Below are positions 22,833-26,730 of a stretch of DNA of 26,730 nucleotides, piece by piece (within the stretch, counting starts at the first letter, position 1; each line of letters opens with the position of its first letter). Origin of the DNA: Prevotellaceae bacterium UBA1075 (lineage in GTDB: Bacteria > Bacteroidota > Bacteroidia > Bacteroidales > Bacteroidaceae). The DNA lies in NCBI GenBank assembly GCA_002316015.1, contig DCCS01000028.1, forward strand, positions 1-26,730, given 5' to 3'. The position numbers and the translations under genes are program-made. The notes under the pieces are model-generated. The model searched no databases, was not told the DNA's origin, and saw nothing but the letters and a program-made list of their open reading frames with translations.

Positions 22833-23747
22833 ATGAATTCTGCATTTGAGCGGGGCGCGCAGCGGCGCACCGAGCTTCTTTTGGGTGGCAAAGCCTTGGA
22901 CAGGATTATGCAGGCCAGGGTGATTGTCTTTGGCCTGGGCGGCGTGGGATCGTGGTGTGCCGAGTGCCTGGTGCGCAGTGGTGTGCGCCGGATTACCATT
23001 GTGGATTCTGACCGTGTGTGCGTGACCAACTGCAACCGCCAGCTGATGGCCACATCGAAGACCGTGGGGCAGGTGAAGGTGGAGGCTTTGCGCGAGCGGC
23101 TGCTGGAGATAAACCCCAATGCGGAGATCGATGCCCTGCAGAGAATCTATGACGCCGAGTCTGCCGGGTCATTCCACATGGAGGCCTACGACTTCGTCAT
23201 TGACGCGATAGACTCGCTCCGGGAGAAGGCCCACTTGATACTGCGCGCCACGAGCCTGCCACGCCATATCACGTTCATCTCCTCAATGGGAGCGGCTCTG
23301 AGAATTGACCCGTTCAAGGTGAGGAAGGCCGAGTTCTGGAAGGTAAAGGGCGACCCTTTGGCCCGTGCCCTGAGGGCGAGGTTCAAGAGGCAGGGCACCT
23401 TCCCCGCGCGCAAGTTCTATTGTGTCTATAGTGAGGAGCAGCCGATGCGCAACAGGGGTGTGAACCACGCGTGCGGTACTGGGGGGTGCCTGTGCCCCAA
23501 GGCAAAGTTGCTTAGCGGTGTGCGCGGCACGGACACGGCACGGTATGACGCTCCCGGTGACCAGCGTTTGGTAGAGCATGAGTGGTGCACGTCGAAGGCC
23601 CAGATCAACGGTTCCCTATGCCACGTCACAGCCATCTTCGGCATGTCCATGGCGGGCATGGTGATAGACACAATCGCAGGCAAGAGCGAGCCGCAGGAAG
23701 AAACCCCAAAGGGCACAGCCGAGTCCTCTGGCCGTCCCGTATTCTGA
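22833..23747 (+). CDS. tcdA: tRNA threonylcarbamoyladenosine dehydratase (ThiF/E1-like, 304 aa)
   Basis: TcdA (CsdL/YgdL) uses ATP to cyclise t6A37 to ct6A in tRNAs reading ANN codons. The E1-like nucleotide loop GLGGVGS (34-40), the following RSGVRRITIVDSDRV, and the N-x-NRQ segment are typical, as is DFVIDAIDSLREKAHL. SMGAALRIDP and VKGDPLARALRARFK are family segments. Between the VYSEE strand and the final NGSLCHVTAIFG helix there is a longer loop with C214-x4-C219-x-C221 and a later Cys, which E. coli TcdA, as I recall it, does not have in this form. The last ~25 residues are a low-complexity polar tail. Confidence 0.92.
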   Translation: MNSAFERGAQRRTELLLGGKALDRIMQARVIVFGLGGVGSWCAECLVRSGVRRITIVDSDRVCVTNCNRQLMATSKTVGQVKVEALRERLLEINPNAEIDALQRIYDAESAGSFHMEAYDFVIDAIDSLREKAHLILRATSLPRHITFISSMGAALRIDPFKVRKAEFWKVKGDPLARALRARFKRQGTFPARKFYCVYSEEQPMRNRGVNHACGTGGCLCPKAKLLSGVRGTDTARYDAPGDQRLVEHEWCTSKAQINGSLCHVTAIFGMSMAGMVIDTIAGKSEPQEETPKGTAESSGRPVF

Positions 23748-23785
23748 TGTTGGCTCTATCGGCTACTTCTGTAGAAAAGCCAACA
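23748..23785 (+). terminator. Nested hairpin immediately after tcdA
   Basis: TGTTGGCT (23748-23755) pairs exactly with AGCCAACA (23778-23785), and inside it CTAC/GTAG (23763-23766, 23771-23774) closes a TTCT loop. It starts directly after the stop codon. There is no U tract, so termination is likely but not certain. Confidence 0.55.
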
Positions 23786-24258
23786 AGTGGGCCAAACGGG
23801 ATGAGGCGTGGAGGCTTCGGTCCTGGTATCACATATTAAATATAAGTGACAGAATAGCCATACCATCCCTCGCATGTAAGGGTTGTGTAAAACGGTCGGC
23901 AAACCCTCACTCACTCTTCTTCCAGAAGCATACGTTCCGTGCAACCGAAAGAAAATCTGTCCCTTGTGGATGTTTCCCATAAAGGACTTGCTGAATGTCT
24001 TGCAGGATTTCCTGGGAATCTCATGCAGAAAAGGATAAAGAATGGCACAGGAATCAGATAAAATCCGTACATTTGCGCTAAAATCACGCTTCCGCAAGAA
24101 GAACGCGTGACAAAGGCAAGTATAGGGAACATGTGCAGGGCAGCAATGCCAAAACTAAATGTATGGGAATACGGCTATGCACAATAAACATGAGTTAACC
24201 GGGCCGGCGCGACCGTCATGCACGGGTGCGGCGGACAACATGAAGTAGAGCGGAACTT
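23786..24258 (+). other. Long non-coding stretch and leader before the polysaccharide-locus regulator
   Basis: These 473 bases carry no convincing gene; leftward frames up to 113 codons lack recognisable features and starts. The composition is more AT-rich than the neighbouring genes. A TACATTTG promoter box lies at 24068-24075, giving a leader of roughly 175 bases. In it TCACGC (24084-24089) pairs with GCGTGA (24105-24110). An 18-codon open frame (24131-24187) is present but unsupported. UpxY-type proteins act on long leaders of this kind. Confidence 0.5.
24068..24075 (+). promoter_or_regulatory. Candidate promoter -7 box of the polysaccharide locus
   Basis: TACATTTG is a full TAnnTTTG match, 184 bases before the ATG at 24259. 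The -33 region is poor. I saw no inverted repeats flanking it, so an invertible promoter as in Bacteroides fragilis capsule loci is not supported. Confidence 0.5.
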
Positions 24259-25317
24259 ATGAAACCGGATGGTACGGGTTCTTTCTCTACAGCCGGCGAG
24301 GGGCAAGCGGCTCCAAGGGGCATACACATTACAGAGCAAGCAGGCAGGTCTGGCTCTGTGATAGGGAAGTGCCTTCATCCCGGCGGAACGGCATGGTCTT
24401 ATGTCTTCGTCCATAACAGTAAAGTGAAGGGGATGGAAGAACTGCTGCTCAAGGACGGAAGAGCCTATTTCGTGCATAAAACCATACGGTATTTCAGAAG
24501 AACGGGCAAGCGGAATGTGCAGCACAAGGAGATGCCGACCATCAGCGGACTCGTCTTCTTCCAAGGCCTTCCCCAGGAAATACAAACCTACCTCGACAGG
24601 ACTTTTCCCCATGTTCACTTGTGCAGAAACTGCAGCACGGGCAAGGTGGCAAGGATTGACGACCGGCAGATGCGCCTCTTCATGCGAGTCAATGAGACAG
24701 AGCCCGACCGCATCCGCTTCTTGCTCAAGCCATTCCATTATTATGCCCGCAACCGAATCCTGCTCCGCATCACCACAGGCGAATTGGCGGGATTGGAAGG
24801 CTACATCATACGCATTGACCGCGACCGCAGGCTCGTGATGGATGTGGGCGGCATCAGCGTGGCCATATCAGGTGTCCATGCCGAGCATTTCGAGGAGGTG
24901 AATCCCGGCGGCATGCCAAATGTGGATGTCAATCCGTTCTACCAACGTAATCTGCAGGAGCGGGAAGCCCTCATTGACCGCTATTTTCATCCTGTGAAGG
25001 ACGACACGGAAGTGGCGGCCCAAGCCGAGAACATCGACTACCTGCGCGAATATGTCCTGGCGGAGCTTGCGGGAAAGCGCATGGACATCCGCAAGGCCTG
25101 GATCACCTATGCCTTTATCATCAGGGAGATTGGCTACTATTATGCCCCATACACCGACCGGCTGGGTGGGCAGCTCGCCCCTATCATGAGGATGGGAGGC
25201 AAGGTTCTGCGGGAGATGGACACGATACTTGAAAACACGGAAATAGACAAGGACACAAAGGATAGGTTCCAAAGTCAGCAAGAAGAATTGATGTTGAAGT
25301 ACGGCTACTTGTTCTGA
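24259..25317 (+). CDS. UpxY/NusG-like transcription antiterminator with long C-terminal extension (352 aa)
   Basis: Residues ~44-150 fit a NusG N-terminal (NGN) domain: AWSYVFVHNSKVKGMEELL, then MPTISGLVFFQG, then a strand pair ending in MRLFMRV. Residues ~164-214 fit a KOW domain (RNRILLRITTGELAGLEGYI, then VGGISVAISGVHAEHFEEV). UpxY proteins are about 170 residues, bind RNA polymerase and prevent early termination in capsule operons. Here about 40 extra residues precede the NGN and about 135 charged, helical residues follow the KOW (ERKALIDRYFHPV-type segment to KYGYLF), with no motif I recognise. The gene sits first in a polysaccharide region, with gmd downstream, which supports the role. 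Later ATG codons (for example residue 59) are less likely because they would cut the NGN strand. Confidence 0.8.
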   Translation: MKPDGTGSFSTAGEGQAAPRGIHITEQAGRSGSVIGKCLHPGGTAWSYVFVHNSKVKGMEELLLKDGRAYFVHKTIRYFRRTGKRNVQHKEMPTISGLVFFQGLPQEIQTYLDRTFPHVHLCRNCSTGKVARIDDRQMRLFMRVNETEPDRIRFLLKPFHYYARNRILLRITTGELAGLEGYIIRIDRDRRLVMDVGGISVAISGVHAEHFEEVNPGGMPNVDVNPFYQRNLQEREALIDRYFHPVKDDTEVAAQAENIDYLREYVLAELAGKRMDIRKAWITYAFIIREIGYYYAPYTDRLGGQLAPIMRMGGKVLREMDTILENTEIDKDTKDRFQSQQEELMLKYGYLF

Positions 25318-25330
25318 CCACGGCTCTTCT

Positions 25331-25373
25331 CTGTATGTACAAATGGGCAATGCCCCAAACTGGGTACAGACAG
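25331..25373 (+). terminator. Two-tier hairpin between the antiterminator gene and gmd
   Basis: CTGTATGTAC (25331-25340) pairs with GTACAGACAG (25364-25373) at nine of ten positions. Inside, GGGC (25345-25348) pairs with GCCC (25352-25355) around AAT. It starts 13 bases after the antiterminator gene. No U tract follows. It may be a processing, attenuation or termination element on which the upstream protein acts, but only the base pairing is seen. Confidence 0.55.
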
Positions 25374-25400
25374 CGGAGCACCAACTGTGAGAGAACAGAG

Positions 25401-25492
25401 GTAGTACTTCACGGGCCAGGTAAGTAGTACTTCATGGGTCAGGTAAGTAGTACTTCATGTGGATGTCCAGTAGTACTGCGTAGGCGGCAGGA
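25401..25492 (+). repeat. Four 23-bp tandem repeats upstream of gmd
   Basis: GTAGTAC occurs at 25401, 25424, 25447 and 25470, exactly 23 bases apart. Units 1 and 2 agree at 21 of 23 bases; unit 3 shares its first 13 bases with unit 2; unit 4 keeps mainly GTAGTACT. Each unit contains the palindrome AGTACT. The array ends 45 bases before the gmd start. The regular spacing, near two helical turns, would suit cooperative protein binding; a decaying tandem duplication is the plain alternative. Confidence 0.9.
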
Positions 25493-25537
25493 GCAGTGCC
25501 AAATCAATCAGGGAACAAGAAACAAAAATCATAAAAA

Positions 25538-26653
25538 ATGACAGAAAAGAGGAACGTTGCCCTCATTACGGGCATCACAGGCCAGGACGGTTCGTACTTG
25601 GCAGAGTTGTTATTGGGCAAAGGCTATGATGTGCACGGCACCATCCGCCGTTCATCCACCGACTACCGTGAGCGCATCGCCCACTTGGAGGGCAAGCCCC
25701 ACTTCCACCTTCACTATGCCGACCTGGGCGACTCGATGAGTCTCATCCAGGTGGTGAACAAGGTGAAGCCTACCGAGGTGTATAATCTTGCGGCCCAGAG
25801 CCACGTGCAGGTGAGCTTCGACTCCCCGGAGTTCACGGCCGATGTGGATGCCACAGGCGTGCTCCGTATCTTGGAGGCTATCCGCCAGTGCGGCTTGACC
25901 GAGACCTGCCGCATGTACCAGGCTTCTACCTCTGAACTTTATGGCAAGGTGGAGGAGGTTCCCCAGAACGAGAACACCCCGTTTCACCCATATTCCCCAT
26001 ACGCCGTAGCCAAGCTTTATGGTTTTTGGATCGTGAAGGAGTACCGTGAGGCATACAATATGTTCTGCTGCTCCGGCATCCTCTTCAACCACGAGAGTGA
26101 GCGCCGTGGCGAGACCTTCGTAACCCGCAAGATAACCCTCGCCGCCGCCCGTATCAAGCAGGGCAAGCAGGACAAACTTTATCTCGGCAACCTCGACTCC
26201 CTCCGTGACTGGGGCTATGCCAAGGATTACGTGGAATGCATGTGGCTCATCCTCCAGGCAGAGAAGCCGGAGGACTTTGTGATAGCCACAGGCAAGCAGC
26301 ACTCCGTGCGTGAGTTCGCCCAGTTGGCGTTCCATTACGTGGGCATCGAGCTCAAATGGGAAGGCAAGGACGAGAACGAGAAGGGCATCTGCGTATCGGG
26401 TCCGGACGAACTTGTCGGCAAGACCCTCGTAGAGGTATCGCCCGACTTCTATCGTCCAACCGACGTAGTAAACCTTTGGGGCGACCCAACCAAGGCAAAG
26501 GCCAAGCTCGGCTGGAATCCGAACACCACCTCCTTCGAGAATCTGGTCAAGATCATGGTGGATAGCGACATGGCAAAGGTGGCCGCCGAGGAAGCCGGTC
26601 GGAAGGTTCGCTGCAATCTCGCAGAATATTTGGAGAAAGGCATCGTCAAGTGA
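25538..26653 (+). CDS. gmd: GDP-mannose 4,6-dehydratase (371 aa)
   Basis: The enzyme turns GDP-D-mannose into GDP-4-keto-6-deoxymannose, the first step to GDP-L-fucose, GDP-rhamnose and related sugars for capsule or O-antigen. It is an extended short-chain dehydrogenase: NADP-binding GITGQDGSYL near the N-terminus, RRSST, YNLAAQSHVQVSF, the catalytic Thr/Ser-Glu region STSELYG, YSPYAVAK with the Tyr and Lys, and NHESERRGETFVTRKI. The length is normal. The ATG at 25538 follows an A-rich leader typical of Bacteroidetes. GDP-fucose synthase (fcl) would be the expected next gene, but the window ends 77 bases later. Confidence 0.98.
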   Translation: MTEKRNVALITGITGQDGSYLAELLLGKGYDVHGTIRRSSTDYRERIAHLEGKPHFHLHYADLGDSMSLIQVVNKVKPTEVYNLAAQSHVQVSFDSPEFTADVDATGVLRILEAIRQCGLTETCRMYQASTSELYGKVEEVPQNENTPFHPYSPYAVAKLYGFWIVKEYREAYNMFCCSGILFNHESERRGETFVTRKITLAAARIKQGKQDKLYLGNLDSLRDWGYAKDYVECMWLILQAEKPEDFVIATGKQHSVREFAQLAFHYVGIELKWEGKDENEKGICVSGPDELVGKTLVEVSPDFYRPTDVVNLWGDPTKAKAKLGWNPNTTSFENLVKIMVDSDMAKVAAEEAGRKVRCNLAEYLEKGIVK

Positions 26654-26679
26654 TTTTTTTAATCAAGAATTTGAGAAAT

Positions 26680-26695
26680 AGAGAATTTTTTCTCT
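26680..26695 (+). terminator. AT-rich hairpin after gmd
   Basis: AGAGAA (26680-26685) pairs with TTCTCT (26690-26695) around TTTT, 27 bases after the gmd stop. The stem is weak and AT-rich. The final 77 bases of the window are strikingly AT-rich compared with the genes before them, and no gene is seen there. Confidence 0.4.
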
Positions 26696-26730
26696 TGTTC
26701 AAGATATTGAATTGAACTTACGTTAGAATT

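Noticed and set aside
23756..24097. 113-codon leftward open frame in the gap before the antiterminator gene
   Set aside because: It shows no recognisable motif and no promoter or start context, its composition is unlike the genes around it, and it overlaps the nested hairpin after tcdA.
24131..24187. 18-codon frame that could be a leader peptide ahead of the antiterminator gene
   Set aside because: No run of a single amino acid codon and no paired anti-terminator stems were found, so peptide-based attenuation is not supported.
24040..24260. Invertible promoter as in Bacteroides fragilis capsule loci
   Set aside because: No inverted repeats flank the TACATTTG box and no invertase gene is in the window.
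25401..25492. CRISPR array
   Set aside because: The units are contiguous with a 23-base period and have no unique spacers, and no cas gene is present.

Overview
The window looks like a GC-rich member of the Bacteroidales (Prevotella/Bacteroides relatives). The main reasons are repeated TAnnTTTG promoter boxes at sensible distances from starts (one with a matching TTTG box 19 bp upstream), very few Shine-Dalgarno sequences, a UpxY-like NusG-family regulator at the head of a polysaccharide region, a secreted GH43 enzyme, and the single-chain pyruvate:ferredoxin oxidoreductase. The taxon is inferred from gene content and signals, not from a search.

Left part (1-9892, all on the minus strand): a truncated gene at the edge, possibly a condensin/Wadjet-type subunit; a small outer-membrane barrel protein; a very large protein joining an exonuclease-like domain, a RecQ helicase and a UvrD-type helicase; then a tight four-gene unit, transcribed leftwards, of GH43 glycosidase, MATE exporter, small phosphoesterase and secreted esterase, with overlapping or nearly touching frames.

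Middle (9893-16133): a rightward gene for a small secreted protein with a Gly/Phe-rich tail meets a leftward iron-sulfur flavoprotein gene at a strong bidirectional terminator. Next come, leftward, a lone cytosine-5 DNA methyltransferase with an N-terminal helix-turn-helix-like region, and a prolyl-tRNA synthetase/MFS transporter pair.

Right part (16134-26730, all on the plus strand): an OmpA-type glycine-zipper lipoprotein followed by the transglycosylase MtgA (both cell envelope); an AAA/DUF4143-type ATPase with a textbook promoter but a Gln in place of the Walker B Glu; nifJ with a 19-bp terminator; tcdA (tRNA t6A cyclisation); a roughly 500-base non-coding stretch; then the start of a surface-polysaccharide locus, with a UpxY-like antiterminator carrying a long C-terminal extension, a hairpin, four 23-bp tandem repeats and gmd (GDP-mannose 4,6-dehydratase). 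The last 77 bases become very AT-rich.

The features most worth following up are the exonuclease-RecQ-UvrD fusion, the hairpin plus 23-bp repeat array between the antiterminator gene and gmd, the Walker B substitution, and the GH43/MATE/esterase unit. No tRNA, rRNA, CRISPR array or insertion sequence was recognised.
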